Positions 39,176 to 47,883 of a stretch of DNA of 64,000 nt are shown here, in pieces. The position numbers were made by a program, and so were the translations under genes. The DNA lies in the NCBI RefSeq assembly GCF_004799685.1, contig NZ_CP031311.1:372001-436000 (forward strand), read 5' to 3'. Positions within the stretch are counted from its first letter, which is position 1, and each line of letters begins with the position of its first letter. Source of the stretch: Halobellus limi. GTDB lineage: Archaea; Halobacteriota; Halobacteria; Halobacteriales; Haloferacaceae. The notes beneath the pieces are model-generated. The model searched no databases, was not told the origin of the DNA, and saw nothing but the letters and a program-made list of their open reading frames with translations.

Positions 39176-39622
39176 ATGTGGCGCTCCCGGAACACCCGGG
39201 ACGGGACGACGGTGGTCTGCATCGCCTGCGGCACGTCGCTCCCGCGCTCGGAGGCGCGCGAGTACGACAAGCACGGCAACCGCTGGGAGAGACACGGCAA
39301 GTCCTTCGAGCACCTCTGTAAGGAGTGTTACCGCGGGCTCTGTCACCAGCCGCGCGGCGAACTCGAAGCGCTCCTGATCGACGTCGAGGAGACCGTCGCG
39401 GTGGACGCCGAGCGAACGCCGGCGCTCGATTCCGAGAGCGACTCCGAGCGGACGTCGACGCTGGATACCGAGGCCGAGCCCGAGGGAACGTCGCCAGCCG
39501 ATTCCGAAACCGAAGTCGGGCGGGAGCCGGGTCCACAGACGGCGTTCCTCTCCGAATACGTCCGGACGGTCGAGGAGCGATACGGCTCTCCGGGAGAGTC
39601 CGAATCCGAGCGGGACTCCTGA
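39176..39622 (+). CDS. Haloarchaeal zinc-finger protein with a repetitive acidic tail
   Basis: A 148-residue protein. The first 65 residues carry two Cys pairs (VCIACGTSL and HLCKECYRGL) about 32 residues apart, with YDKHGNRWERHGK between them, making a likely zinc finger. The tail has degenerate repeats of about 16 residues built on Asp/Glu/Ser/Thr (ERTPALDSESDS, ERTSTLDTEAEP, EGTSPADSETEV). I do not recognise the function; it may belong to one of the newer haloarchaeal DUF families. It is divergent from the PUA gene. Confidence 0.68.
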   Translation: MWRSRNTRDGTTVVCIACGTSLPRSEAREYDKHGNRWERHGKSFEHLCKECYRGLCHQPRGELEALLIDVEETVAVDAERTPALDSESDSERTSTLDTEAEPEGTSPADSETEVGREPGPQTAFLSEYVRTVEERYGSPGESESERDS

Positions 39623-39685
39623 CGCCGCTCGTGGCGTTTGCAGGTCGTCGCTCACTCGATCGACCGCGTGCGATCGGATGCGAGA

Positions 39686-40135
39686 TCAGTCGCAAACGCT
39701 ACTACGGCGCCCGACGACGACCGCCTCGCGGATCTCCAGGGCGGTCTCCAGTTCCTCGCGCCTGTCCGTCCGCGTCCCGATCCGTCTGAGTTGCTGGGCG
39801 TGCGCCCGCCGCACCGCGTCGACTTCGCGCTCGGGGAGGCCGAGTTCGGAACCGACGTCGGTCCAGTGGCCGTCGGGAACCAGAAAGACGGCGCGCTCCT
39901 CGTCGGCGTGAGCGCGTTCGTAGGAGCGGGCGTACGCCTCGAACTGCGGATCGAGGTGCGACTGCACCTCCCGCAGCAACGGCGCCAGGCGCTCGGGAGC
40001 GACGCTGGCGGTCGCGCCCGTGTACATCAGTACGTCGCCGTCGAGCGGGAGCGCCTGAGGCTCTCCCGCCCCGCCGGTCGCGTCGGTTCCGTCGGCCCCG
40101 CCGTTCGCCCCGCCGCCGTCGCTCACGTCACCCAC
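39686..40135 (-). CDS. Conserved hypothetical protein after the MoaD-related gene
   Basis: A 149-residue acidic protein with a Gly/Asp-rich N-terminus and a helical body (MYTGATASVAPERLAPLLREVQSHLDPQFEAYARSYERAHAD). I do not recognise a family. The GTG at 40135 would overlap the stop of the upstream gene by eight bases; a second in-frame GTG at 40126 starts just after that stop and is equally possible. Close spacing places it as third gene of a unit with the MoaD-related and ubiquitin-like genes. Confidence 0.6.
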   Translation of the reverse strand: MGDVSDGGGANGGADGTDATGGAGEPQALPLDGDVLMYTGATASVAPERLAPLLREVQSHLDPQFEAYARSYERAHADEERAVFLVPDGHWTDVGSELGLPEREVDAVRRAHAQQLRRIGTRTDRREELETALEIREAVVVGRRSSVCD

Positions 40136-40397
40136 CGGCGCGCATCGCCTTCTGGGAGAACCGATCGATCAGGTCGTCGAGGGCGGCGGGGTCGCCCTCG
40201 AAGACCACCGTCACCTCCGTGAGCTTCAGCGTCGGGCCGATCGACACCTTCTCCGCCGACAGCGACGCCGCCCAGTCGTCGGCCTCGACGCGCTCGTCGC
40301 CGACGGCGTCGCCGCCGAGTTTCTCGAGGTAGTGGCGCGCCAGTCTGAGCGAGATCCCCCGGAACGACTTCTCTCTTCTCACCCGCGCGTCGCTCAT
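40128..40397 (-). CDS. MoaD-associated C-terminal-domain-like protein
   Basis: An 89-residue protein: SFRGISLRLARHYLEKLGGD, then VEADDWAASLSAEKVSIGPTLKLTEVTVVFEGDPAALDDLIDRFSQKAMRAGG. The pattern resembles the domain that is fused to, or encoded next to, MoaD in some archaea; I cannot name it with certainty. Its ATG overlaps the stop of the ubiquitin-like gene in an ATGA, so the two proteins are probably made together and may interact. Confidence 0.6.
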   Translation of the reverse strand: MSDARVRREKSFRGISLRLARHYLEKLGGDAVGDERVEADDWAASLSAEKVSIGPTLKLTEVTVVFEGDPAALDDLIDRFSQKAMRAGG

Positions 40398-40687
40398 CGC
40401 GCCCTCCCCGGAGCGCCACCGGCGACCGGCGGGAAGATACTCAGCGTGTCGTCGGACTCGACTGGGGTCTCCGTCCCCCGCTCGTGTTCGACGTCGCGGC
40501 CGTTCAGGAGCACGTTCACCTGCGGTCGCACCGCGCCGTCCTCGAGGATCTCGCCGGTCAGGCCCTCGAACTCGTCTTCGAGCGCGACGAGGACGTCGCC
40601 GACGGTCTCGGCGTCGTACTCGCGGGTGATAGTCTTCGTCCCCACCGCCTCCCGAAAGGTGGCGAAGAACCGCAGTTGAACGGACAT
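40394..40687 (-). CDS. Ubiquitin-like small modifier / MoaD-family protein with residues after the GG
   Basis: A 97-residue beta-grasp protein starting MSVQLRFFATFREAVG, with the family end FPPVAGG at residues 85-91. MoaD and SAMP proteins normally stop at this diglycine, which is adenylated by an E1-like enzyme and carries sulfur or is linked to lysines. Here six more residues (APGRAR) follow before the TGA. The protein therefore looks like a precursor that needs trimming, or one that cannot be activated. The stop overlaps the next start by ATGA. Confidence 0.83.
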   Translation of the reverse strand: MSVQLRFFATFREAVGTKTITREYDAETVGDVLVALEDEFEGLTGEILEDGAVRPQVNVLLNGRDVEHERGTETPVESDDTLSIFPPVAGGAPGRAR

Positions 40688-40781
40688 ACTCGACCCTGGG
40701 GCGGGGCGGGCAAAAAAGTGCGCGCCCGTGCGGGGCGAGTACCGCTCTGGCCGATCAGGCGCGGGGGACGGTCAGCTCCGG

Positions 40782-41192
40782 TCAGCGGTCCCCGAACCGG
40801 ATCCCGTCTTCGACGAGGCGGTAGTTCCGCTCGCGGTCGATGTGGGCGGCGAGCCAGTCGTGCTCGTAGATCTGTGCGATCAGTTCCGCGTAGAGGTTCC
40901 GCCAGGCGATGGCGTAGATCGGCGACTGCCCCCACGCCCTGAGTTCGGGGACGAACCCGTCGTAGGTCTCCATCCGGTCTTCGAGGTGTTCGACGACGTC
41001 GACGGCGTAACTCGCCGCCTCCGCCTCGGAGTCGGCGGAGTCGATCGCGTCTTCGAGGCTCCCCTCCAGTCCCGCGACCGCCTGTTTCATGTCCGCGGCG
41101 GCGTTGTCGCCGTCTTCGGGCAGCGATTCGAGGACGCCTCTGGGGACGCCGAGTGAGAGTTCGCGGTCGGTCTCCGACGCGTCGTCTGTCAT
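40782..41192 (-). CDS. Conserved haloarchaeal hypothetical protein
   Basis: A 136-residue acidic, mostly helical protein. The N-terminal half is rich in Ala, Asp and Glu (ADMKQAVAGLEGSLEDAIDSADSEAEAASYAVDVVEHLEDR). The C-terminal half has a more conserved look with several aromatic residues (WGQSPIYAIAWRNLYAELIAQIYEHDWLAAHIDRERNYRL). No membrane helix, cysteine motif or known domain is seen. It is the gene upstream of the ubiquitin-like protein on the same strand, 94 bp away; no shared function can be claimed. Confidence 0.6.
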   Translation of the reverse strand: MTDDASETDRELSLGVPRGVLESLPEDGDNAAADMKQAVAGLEGSLEDAIDSADSEAEAASYAVDVVEHLEDRMETYDGFVPELRAWGQSPIYAIAWRNLYAELIAQIYEHDWLAAHIDRERNYRLVEDGIRFGDR

Positions 41193-41258
41193 ACCCCGAC
41201 CGAGGGCGGCCGGCGTGAAAAAGTCGCCGTCGGCGAGCCGTCGCCGGGGGGCCGCGGT

Positions 41259-42083
41259 TCACTCGTCGTCCGTCGGCCGCGACGGCGTCCGGGATTCGTC
41301 GTCGTAGATCCCGACGAGGTCCCGCTGTGCGTCGAGAGTTTCCGGACTCAGCTCGGCGACGAGGTCGTCCTCCCGACGGTCGAGCGCCGCGTGAATCCCG
41401 CCGTCCGGCCGCGCGACGAGCGAGCGCCCGGCGTAGGCGACGGACTCGGCGTCGGGGACGTCGCGACGCCCCGTCCGGCCCGCGCCGACGACCCAGCGGA
41501 CGCCGTCGAGCGCCCGCGCGCGGAGGAGCAGCGTCCAGTTCTCGCTGTAGGCCCCCGGCCACGCCCCGACGACGAACAGCGCGTCGACCCCCTCGCGGGT
41601 GAAGGCGGCGCTCTCGCCGACGAAGTTGAGATCGTAACAGGTGAGGATCCCCGTCTCTCCGACGGGCGTGTCGACGACGGTCCGCTCCGAACCGGCGTCG
41701 AGCACCTCGCGCTCGCCCTCCCACAGGTGTCGCTTCCGGTAGAACGTCCGCGTCCCGTCGGGGGAGACGTAGGCCGTCGTGTTGTAGAGCCCGGTACCGT
41801 CGGTTCCGCTCCCGTCGTCCCCGCGTTCGACGAACCCCACGAGGAGGGCGGTCTCCGAGTCGCGTGCGAGCCTCGCGACGCGGTCGAGTTCCGGTCCGTC
41901 CCGGGAGAGCGCGACGTCGACCGCGCGCCCGTCGGCGACGAATCCGGTGAGCGCGTACTCCGGGAAGAGCGCGACGGCGACGTCCTCGGGGAGTCCGCGG
42001 ACCCGCGCTTCGACGGCCGCGAGGTTCGCCTCGACGTCGAGATCGGCGAGTGCGAGCTGGCAGGCGGCGACGGTCGCAGACAT
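41259..42083 (-). CDS. Carbon-nitrogen hydrolase (nitrilase superfamily)
   Basis: A 274-residue enzyme with the complete Glu-Lys-Cys triad: Glu in FPEYALTG near residue 41, Lys in YRKRHLWEGE near 116, and Cys in ILTCYDLNF near 149. These enzymes hydrolyse amides or nitriles; substrate cannot be inferred. The ATG at 42083 (MSATVAACQLAL) is the usual family start. It lies 80 bp after arcS on the same strand and could be in its operon. Confidence 0.87.
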   Translation of the reverse strand: MSATVAACQLALADLDVEANLAAVEARVRGLPEDVAVALFPEYALTGFVADGRAVDVALSRDGPELDRVARLARDSETALLVGFVERGDDGSGTDGTGLYNTTAYVSPDGTRTFYRKRHLWEGEREVLDAGSERTVVDTPVGETGILTCYDLNFVGESAAFTREGVDALFVVGAWPGAYSENWTLLLRARALDGVRWVVGAGRTGRRDVPDAESVAYAGRSLVARPDGGIHAALDRREDDLVAELSPETLDAQRDLVGIYDDESRTPSRPTDDE

Positions 42084-42163
42084 ACCCCGACGCACCGTCG
42101 GCGGAGACAAAAAGCGTCCGCCGTCGCGGCCGTCGCGACTGTCGCGACGTTGCAGCCGGCTCG

Positions 42164-43990
42164 CTACCGTTCCTCGACGTGCCGCACCTGTACGGCCTCG
42201 CCGCGGGTCGACCCGACCATCTCCGAGCCGAACATCTGCGCGCGGCCGACCGCGAAGGCCTTCGGGCCCTCCACGACGACCTCGTCGCCGACGCGGATGT
42301 CCTCGTCGGCGTCGACGACGCCGGGCGCGAGGACGCTCCCGTGCGGGACGAACTCGTCGATCTCGACGCGCTTCGTGGGGGCGTCCGACTCCTCCCAGAC
42401 GCGCGCGCCGGCGAGCGTGAACGAGAGGACGCCGTACTGCGGAACCATCGTCGCGAGTTGCTCGCCGGGGCCGCCGTCGTCGCCCTCGCCGTCGCCGTCT
42501 CTCACCTGCAGTTTGGGGTAGCGGCTCGTCGTCTGCAGGTCGACGTCGGCGAAGAGCGCGTCGCCGGCGTCGGGGCCGAGTTGGTAGTCCGCGAGCGCCT
42601 TGATCGTGTTGTGCTGGCGCTTCCGTTTCCCGTACTTCAGTTCGCCGTCGAGCGTCGACATCAGATTCGCGATCGACTCGGTCGTCGTCGGGTGGTCTTC
42701 GACGGTGTACTCGAAGTCGATGTCGACGTCGCCCTCGACGCGCTCGACGATGTCGCGGTAGCCGCCGTCGGGGACGTGCGCGATCACGCGCGGGTAGTCG
42801 TTGCGGTCGAGGTAGCGCCGGAACACGTCCGCGACGAATGACTTCTCGTCCTCGGACCACCGACCCGTCACGACGGAGTCGTAGTGCTGGGCGGGGTAGG
42901 TGAGTTCCAGTTCCATCGGGACGACGCCGATGGGCGAGGTCATCGAGACCTGGTGGCCGCGGTACTGGATCGCGTCGTGGAACTGCGCGTGGCTCTGCGA
43001 TTCGCTGTAGGGCTTCGTCGCCGAGCACGGGACGAGCACGAGCGGGTTCTCGAAGCGGTTGCGGTACCGCTCGGTCACCCGCTCGGCGAAGCGCTGGATC
43101 TCGACGCGCCGCAGGGTGTCTTCGGTCGCCGCGGCGAGTTCGGTGTCGCGGACGACGGGCGTCCGCTCCTCGACGTAGCCGTACTGCTGGTCGAACTCGC
43201 GGAACGCCGCGGTGAGCCACTGGTCGTGGCGCGCCTGCCCCTCGACGTAGTCGCGCAGGCGGCCGTCGCGGATCCGACGGCGGACCGTCGCCAGTTCGGA
43301 CTTGAGCGCGTGCTCGTTGTGATCGGCGCAGTCCTCGCGGTCGAACGCGGCGGCGCGCGCGGCGTTCGTCTCTGCCGCCTCGGGGTCGATGTCGAGGCGC
43401 TTGCCCTGACACGCCGGGCACGAACACGGCAGTTCGTCTAAGTCCTCGAGGAAGTACTCCCCCTCCGAGGTGAGGTAGAACCCCTGGAGGCCGCGGACCC
43501 GCGCCCGTTTCGCGTCGAGGAGGTCGACGCCCGCATAGACGAGGACCGCGGCGTTCCGCGGCGTCGCGACGCCGGAGAGATACAGCGCGGTGTCGGCCGG
43601 GAGCGACTCCCGCGCGGCGATGATCTCCTCGCGGAACGCCGAGGCGTGGCCGACGAAGCCCTGCGCGTCCGAGAGGATGTAGGCGTCCGCGCCGTAATCG
43701 GCGGCGGTTTCGGCCGTCACGACCGCCGCGCTCGGGTAGTCGACGTCGGGGTAGTCGACCGCGAACGTCTCCTGAACGCGCTCGTCGGTCCCGGCGGGGA
43801 ACGATCGGTGGGGCAGCACCGTCAGGATCTCCCGATACCCCTTGGGGATCTCCCGCTCTCTCGTCCAGAGGCTCCCCCCGTCGTCGATGCTGTCGTCGAC
43901 GAGCGCGGGCGTCGTCAGCGGATCCGAGAGCCGGAGTTCCCCGAGCCGGGCGGCCCCGTCGCGCCCGTGGACCTCGAAGTAGTCGGTCAT
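42164..43990 (-). CDS. arcS: Archaeosine synthase subunit ArcS (TgtA2)
   Basis: A 608-residue protein. The N-terminal part is a degenerate tRNA-guanine transglycosylase fold (VLVYAGVDLLDAKRARVRGLQGFYL) with the zinc-like CSCPACQ. The middle has the ArcS hallmark PCSATKPYSESQSH near 334, and the C-terminus is a PUA domain (GSVLAPGVVDADEDIRVGDEVVVEG). ArcS converts preQ0 at tRNA position 15 toward archaeosine after TgtA has inserted it. tgtA lies 750 bp away on the same strand, with one opposite-strand gene between. Confidence 0.93.
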   Translation of the reverse strand: MTDYFEVHGRDGAARLGELRLSDPLTTPALVDDSIDDGGSLWTREREIPKGYREILTVLPHRSFPAGTDERVQETFAVDYPDVDYPSAAVVTAETAADYGADAYILSDAQGFVGHASAFREEIIAARESLPADTALYLSGVATPRNAAVLVYAGVDLLDAKRARVRGLQGFYLTSEGEYFLEDLDELPCSCPACQGKRLDIDPEAAETNAARAAAFDREDCADHNEHALKSELATVRRRIRDGRLRDYVEGQARHDQWLTAAFREFDQQYGYVEERTPVVRDTELAAATEDTLRRVEIQRFAERVTERYRNRFENPLVLVPCSATKPYSESQSHAQFHDAIQYRGHQVSMTSPIGVVPMELELTYPAQHYDSVVTGRWSEDEKSFVADVFRRYLDRNDYPRVIAHVPDGGYRDIVERVEGDVDIDFEYTVEDHPTTTESIANLMSTLDGELKYGKRKRQHNTIKALADYQLGPDAGDALFADVDLQTTSRYPKLQVRDGDGEGDDGGPGEQLATMVPQYGVLSFTLAGARVWEESDAPTKRVEIDEFVPHGSVLAPGVVDADEDIRVGDEVVVEGPKAFAVGRAQMFGSEMVGSTRGEAVQVRHVEER

Positions 43991-44110
43991 ACTCCCGTAT
44001 GTGCCGTCGAGCGTGAATTATCTGTCTGTTCGCGAGCCCGTTAGCGTCCCGCCTCCATCCAGGCTGATTCGGCCCGCGCGCTTTTGCCCCCGGCACCCGC
44101 AGCGAGAGGT

Positions 44111-44668
44111 ATGCACGTCACCGGTCCGTGGTCCGCCGAGGAAGCTGGGGCGTTCCTCGACGCGACCCGCGTTCCCGTCCGGCTCGGGTGTCACACGCCC
44201 AGCGACCACCTCTGGATGCTCTCGCTGTGGTTCGAGTGGGTCGAGGGCGACGAAGCGAACGCGGGAGCGGCCCCGACGGACGCGGGGACCGCCTCGGCCG
44301 AGGTCGAGCGAGGAACGAGCGCAAGCGACGCCGCGACCCCCGAACTCCGCTGTGCGACGGGTGCCGACGCGGCCGTCGTCGAGTACCTCCGCAACGACCC
44401 CGAAGTCGCGTTCGAGGTGTCGACGAACGAGCCGCCGTACAAGGGCGTCCGCGGACGCGGGACCGCATCGATCGAACCCGACACCGACAAGCGGCTCCTG
44501 CGCTCGCTCTTCGAGCGCTACCTCGGCGGCACCGACAACGACCTCGGCGACTTCCTCCTCGACCCCGACCGCGAGGAGGTCCGGATCCGCATCCGGCCGG
44601 AGCGACTGCACTCCTGGGACTTCACCGAGCGGATGGCGGACGTTTCGGCCGTCGACGCCGACGAGTGA
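44111..44668 (+). CDS. Pyridoxamine 5'-phosphate oxidase-like FMN-binding protein
   Basis: A 185-residue protein of the split-barrel flavin fold: FLDATRVPVRLGCHTPSDHLWMLSLWFEW at the N-terminus, a DPEVAFEVSTNEPPYKGVRGRGTASI strand pair in the middle and VRIRIRPERLHSWDF at the end. An Ala/Thr-rich insertion of about 30 residues follows the second strand. Flavin or heme binding is likely, but no substrate can be named. The ATG at 44111 starts just before conserved sequence. It is inserted on the opposite strand between arcS and tgtA. Confidence 0.72.
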   Translation: MHVTGPWSAEEAGAFLDATRVPVRLGCHTPSDHLWMLSLWFEWVEGDEANAGAAPTDAGTASAEVERGTSASDAATPELRCATGADAAVVEYLRNDPEVAFEVSTNEPPYKGVRGRGTASIEPDTDKRLLRSLFERYLGGTDNDLGDFLLDPDREEVRIRIRPERLHSWDFTERMADVSAVDADE

Positions 44669-44740
44669 CGTCGCTGGCGACGTTCGCGGAACGACGCCGG
44701 CAGTGGCCCCGACGGGAGCGTCCGAGCGCGCCCCGACGCG

Positions 44741-46228
44741 TCACTCGAACTGCTCGTCGCTTCGGAGGTTCTCCAGTCCGACGCCCTCCGGTAGCCGCTC
44801 CAGCGCCGACGCCGGCCAGTCGGAATGGGCGAGCACGAACGAGGTGTCGGGATTCGCGTCGACCACCCGGGCGATCCCGTCGGCGGCCACCTCGTAGGCC
44901 GCGCGGTCGAGCCGCTCCGGCACCTCGGCCGTGAGGGGGTACGTCTCCGAGAGCGCCCGCGGGAACGGCCCGAACGGCGGCACCACGCGCCAGGCGGCGT
45001 CGTAGGCGTCGCCGGAGGGTTTGCCGCCCTCCGTGAGCAGGACTCGCTCGCCGGCGTCGACCCGCCCGATGCGCTCGTGGTGTCGGCGCACTTCCGGACG
45101 ACGCGGGGCGTCCTCGGAGAGATAGAAGAACGACCCCTTCGAGACGGGATCCTCGCGTTCGAGCTGGTCGGCGTGGTCCAAGAGCGCGCGGTAGCCGTCG
45201 AGCATCGCCGGGTGCGAGCGCGCCCGCGCCTCGACCAGTTCGAGGAGGTTCCCCGAGCGGATCGCCTGCTTGATCCGCCGGATCTCCGCGAAGGAGACGT
45301 GGAGGTTGTGCTCGGCGAGCAGTCGCTCGCGTTCGGCGTCCTCCAGCGCGCGGAGGTCTGCCGGGTCGTGTTCCGAGCAGACCGCACACGAGCAGGGGAA
45401 GTACTCGACGTCTTCGAGATGTTCGGTGCCGCGGACCGTCAGGTAGCGGTCGTCGCGCGCGTAGATGGCGTACGCCGCCGAGTCGAAGAGGTCGCAGCCG
45501 GCGGCGACCGCCAGCGCGAACATCATCGGGTGGCCCGCGCCGAACAGGTGGACGGGGGCGTCGCGGCCGAGGCCGCGCTTCGCGCCCGCGACGACGTCGA
45601 TCATCTCCGCGTAGCGGTAGCTGTTCATCAGCGGGACGACCGCGCCGACGGGGAAGACGTCGAGGTCGGTGGCGTAGGCGTGCCGCCCGGCCGCCTCGCG
45701 GAGGTCCGGATACGTCGATCCCTGGACGGGCGCGTTCACGAGCATCTCGCCGGTCTCGACGGCCCCGGCGTCGGCGAGCGCCTCCTCGGTGGTCGAGAGG
45801 TCTTCCTCGGCTTGCGCTCGGGAGACGTCCGGCGGCGTCGGGATGTCGACCGGCGTGCCGACGTCGGAGCCGATATCGCGCTGGAATCCGAGGATCTCGC
45901 GGGTCGTCACCTCGATGTCGCCGTACTCGGCGAGCTGAAACGACCCCGAGTCGGTGACGATCGCCCCGTCGAAGTCGAGCATCTCGTGGAGGCCGTCGTC
46001 GAGGGCCGCCTCGCGAAGCTCCTCGTTCGTGTGGATGATGTAGGCGTTCGTGATCAGGATCTCCGCGCCGAACTCCGATTCGAGACGAGCGGGGGCGACC
46101 GTACGGATGTTCGGGTTGATGACCGGCATCAGCGCCGGCGTCTCGACCGTTACCCCCGCTCGGGGAACCGAGAGCTCGCCGATGCGGCCGGCGGCGTCCC
46201 CGTCGCGGAGTTCGAAGTGATCGCGCAT
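44741..46228 (-). CDS. tgtA: tRNA-guanine(15) transglycosylase (archaeosine pathway)
   Basis: A 495-residue enzyme that exchanges guanine 15 of archaeal tRNAs for preQ0. The TGT catalytic fold is clear: [15 protein letters not shown], then [13 protein letters not shown] with a catalytic Asp near residue 93, then [27 protein letters not shown] zinc site lies in CSCAVCSEH with a later His. The C-terminal part is the archaea-specific extension; a terminal PUA domain is not obvious. ArcS is encoded nearby. Its start faces htpX across a 480-bp gap. Confidence 0.95.
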   Translation of the reverse strand: MRDHFELRDGDAAGRIGELSVPRAGVTVETPALMPVINPNIRTVAPARLESEFGAEILITNAYIIHTNEELREAALDDGLHEMLDFDGAIVTDSGSFQLAEYGDIEVTTREILGFQRDIGSDVGTPVDIPTPPDVSRAQAEEDLSTTEEALADAGAVETGEMLVNAPVQGSTYPDLREAAGRHAYATDLDVFPVGAVVPLMNSYRYAEMIDVVAGAKRGLGRDAPVHLFGAGHPMMFALAVAAGCDLFDSAAYAIYARDDRYLTVRGTEHLEDVEYFPCSCAVCSEHDPADLRALEDAERERLLAEHNLHVSFAEIRRIKQAIRSGNLLELVEARARSHPAMLDGYRALLDHADQLEREDPVSKGSFFYLSEDAPRRPEVRRHHERIGRVDAGERVLLTEGGKPSGDAYDAAWRVVPPFGPFPRALSETYPLTAEVPERLDRAAYEVAADGIARVVDANPDTSFVLAHSDWPASALERLPEGVGLENLRSDEQFE

Positions 46229-46389
46229 ACACGGGTGTCGGCGGCGACTCGGTAAGTACCGTCGCTTTCCGTTCGGCGGCGGATCTGATCGGCTCTCGTC
46301 TCAGAGTGACGACCTCCGACGCTCTCTCCGTTCCCACCCGACGCGATCCCGTGGCCGTCGCTGGCCGACCGACGAGTCGGTCGTCTCAT

Positions 46390-46458
46390 CCGGTTGACCG
46401 AACGGGATCTCCCCGGTTGGCCGAACGAGATCATCCCGGTTGACCGGACGGGCTCACC
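46390..46458. repeat. Three 23-bp tandem repeats upstream of dispersed element copy 3
   Basis: Three units starting at 46390, 46413 and 46436 share CCGGTTG-CCG-ACG-GATC. They lie in the 480-bp gap between divergent tgtA and htpX (46229-46708), about 40 bp before copy 3 of the dispersed element. The rest of the tgtA-proximal half of the gap shows nothing clear. Confidence 0.75.
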
Positions 46459-46496
46459 ACGGTCTCTTGGGCCGCTCTGACCGACAGCTGATCGGT

Positions 46497-46652
46497 GTGG
46501 CGAACAGTCGGCACCCGCTCGACGCGCGGCGGCGGCCGCCACAGCACCGCCGTCGTCGCCCGTTTCCCGCGTCGCTGTGCCGAACGAGCGCTGCACGACG
46601 CGGGTTCGCTCTCAGATCACGGCGATCCTGGCCGCGTACTGGTATATAAACG
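46497..46652 (-). ncRNA. Dispersed structured element, copy 3 (candidate small RNA gene)
   Basis: On the minus strand the order is: TATA at 46652-46642; CGTGA at 46621-46617; P2 arms at 46604-46596 and 46574-46566 (9 bp, perfect); P1 formed by 46555-46547 with 46535-46527 (one mismatch, or a 6-bp perfect core CGGCGG/CCGCCG); 3' block at 46516-46497. The P2 loop TCGGCAC (46583-46577) is complementary to GTGCCGA in the 3' block (46514-46508). It lies between the divergent tgtA and htpX genes and points toward tgtA. Confidence 0.55.
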
Positions 46653-46708
46653 ATCACCGTGATCGAACCACCGAGTATTTGTGTCCGGACGGACAACAAA
46701 ATCGCCGT

Positions 46709-47536
46709 ATGCGACACCTCGGACTGAAAGCGCGGATGGCGATCGTCGGATCGATCCTGTTCGCATTCTACGCCGTCGCGGCCGTGGTGCTGATGGCGAT
46801 GTTCGGCGAGGGACTGCTGCCGCTCATCCTCGTCGGGAGCGTCGCCTTCGTCGGCGTTCAGTACAAGGTCGGCAAGTGGATGGCGCTGCGGAGCGTCGGT
46901 GCCGAGGACCTCCCCGAGGACCGCTACGCCGACATTCACCGCCGCGTCGAGTCGCTCTCGGAGTCGATGGGCATCGACAAACCGCGGCTGATGATCGCTC
47001 GGATGGGCGTCCCCAACGCCTTCGCCGTCGGGCGGAAGGGCGCGGGGACGGTCGTGGTGAGCGAGGAACTGCTCGGACGGCTGGATCCCGACGAGGTCGA
47101 GGGCGTGCTCGCGCACGAACTCGCGCACATCCGCAACCGCGACGTGGTGATGATGGTCCTCGGGCAGGGCGTCGCCTCCATCGTCGCCATCGTCGCCCAG
47201 TGGGCCGTGCTCCTGACCGGCGACAACGACATCGCCGATTTCTTCCTGGCGATCGTCGTCGGTCAGATCACCCAGATGCTGGTGATGCTCTTCGTCTTCG
47301 CCATCTCCAGGTATCGGGAGTACGTCGCCGACGGCGACGCCGCCGAGGCCATCGGCGGCGGCGAACCGCTGGCGCGAGCCTTAGAGAAGATCAGCCGCGG
47401 GAACGAGCGCAGCCAGGATTCGGCGGTCGACCCCCAGGTGAACGCGCTCTGCATCTTCGGTGAGGAACGCGGCCTCGCCCGGCTGTTCGCGACGCACCCG
47501 CCGATGGAGAAGCGGATCGAGCGGCTCCGGAACTGA
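46709..47536 (+). CDS. htpX: HtpX-like membrane zinc metalloprotease
   Basis: A 275-residue M48 protease. Two membrane helices lie near the N-terminus (IVGSILFAFYAVAAVVLMAMF and PLILVGSVAFVGV), the zinc motif HELAHIRNRD at about 135-144, two further helices, and the third ligand Glu probably in YREYVADGDAAE. HtpX degrades damaged membrane proteins; in bacteria it belongs to heat or envelope stress. The ATG at 46709 has its own AT-rich box GTATTTG (46675-46681) between it and the repeat element. Confidence 0.92.
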   Translation: MRHLGLKARMAIVGSILFAFYAVAAVVLMAMFGEGLLPLILVGSVAFVGVQYKVGKWMALRSVGAEDLPEDRYADIHRRVESLSESMGIDKPRLMIARMGVPNAFAVGRKGAGTVVVSEELLGRLDPDEVEGVLAHELAHIRNRDVVMMVLGQGVASIVAIVAQWAVLLTGDNDIADFFLAIVVGQITQMLVMLFVFAISRYREYVADGDAAEAIGGGEPLARALEKISRGNERSQDSAVDPQVNALCIFGEERGLARLFATHPPMEKRIERLRN

Positions 47537-47577
47537 GGCGCTGTACCCCGATCGATGATCGACCCACGCCACCCCCG

Positions 47578-47856
47578 ATGACCGACGCTCGAACGCTCGC
47601 GGCCGCCGTCCTCGGCGTCGCGCTCGGCCTCCTGTTCGTCGCCGCGCCCGAGACGATCCTCCAGGTGCAGACGGCCGGCCGCCTCCCGCAGGACCGGCAG
47701 GGTCGGTACGGCGAGGACGGCGTCTCCGGCGGTAACTCCGACACCGGAAACGGGGAGAGAGACCCCGCGGTTCCCGCGCGGTGGCGGCGACTCGTTCAGG
47801 CCGTCGGCGTCGCGTTGGTCCTCGGCGGCCTGTACTTCGCGTGGACGTTCTTTTGA
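47578..47856 (+). CDS. Small two-helix membrane protein of unknown function
   Basis: A 92-residue protein with a hydrophobic helix at each end (LAAAVLGVALGLLFVAAP and LVQAVGVALVLGGLYFAWTFF) and a polar, Gly/Asp/Asn-rich loop between, probably on the outside or inside as one short loop. No family is recognised. It lies 41 bp after htpX on the same strand and may be co-transcribed with it, so a link to membrane quality control is possible but unproven. Confidence 0.65.
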   Translation: MTDARTLAAAVLGVALGLLFVAAPETILQVQTAGRLPQDRQGRYGEDGVSGGNSDTGNGERDPAVPARWRRLVQAVGVALVLGGLYFAWTFF

Positions 47857-47883
47857 GGTTCGACGCGGAACGCGTTCCGTGGT

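Noticed and set aside
38542-39300. A longer start for the PUA protein, extending upstream to about 39300
   Set aside because: The extension is basic and unlike haloarchaeal protein, overlaps the divergent zinc-finger gene, and the conserved [10 protein letters not shown] start at 39021 fits the family.
40394-40397. A frameshift joining the ubiquitin-like and MoaD-associated genes into one fusion protein
   Set aside because: Both have complete domains, their own start and stop, and the common ATGA overlap; two separate coupled genes is the simpler reading.
40128-41192. A molybdenum cofactor operon
   Set aside because: Only the MoaD-like and associated small genes are present; moaA, moaC, moaE, moeA and mobA are not seen in the window.
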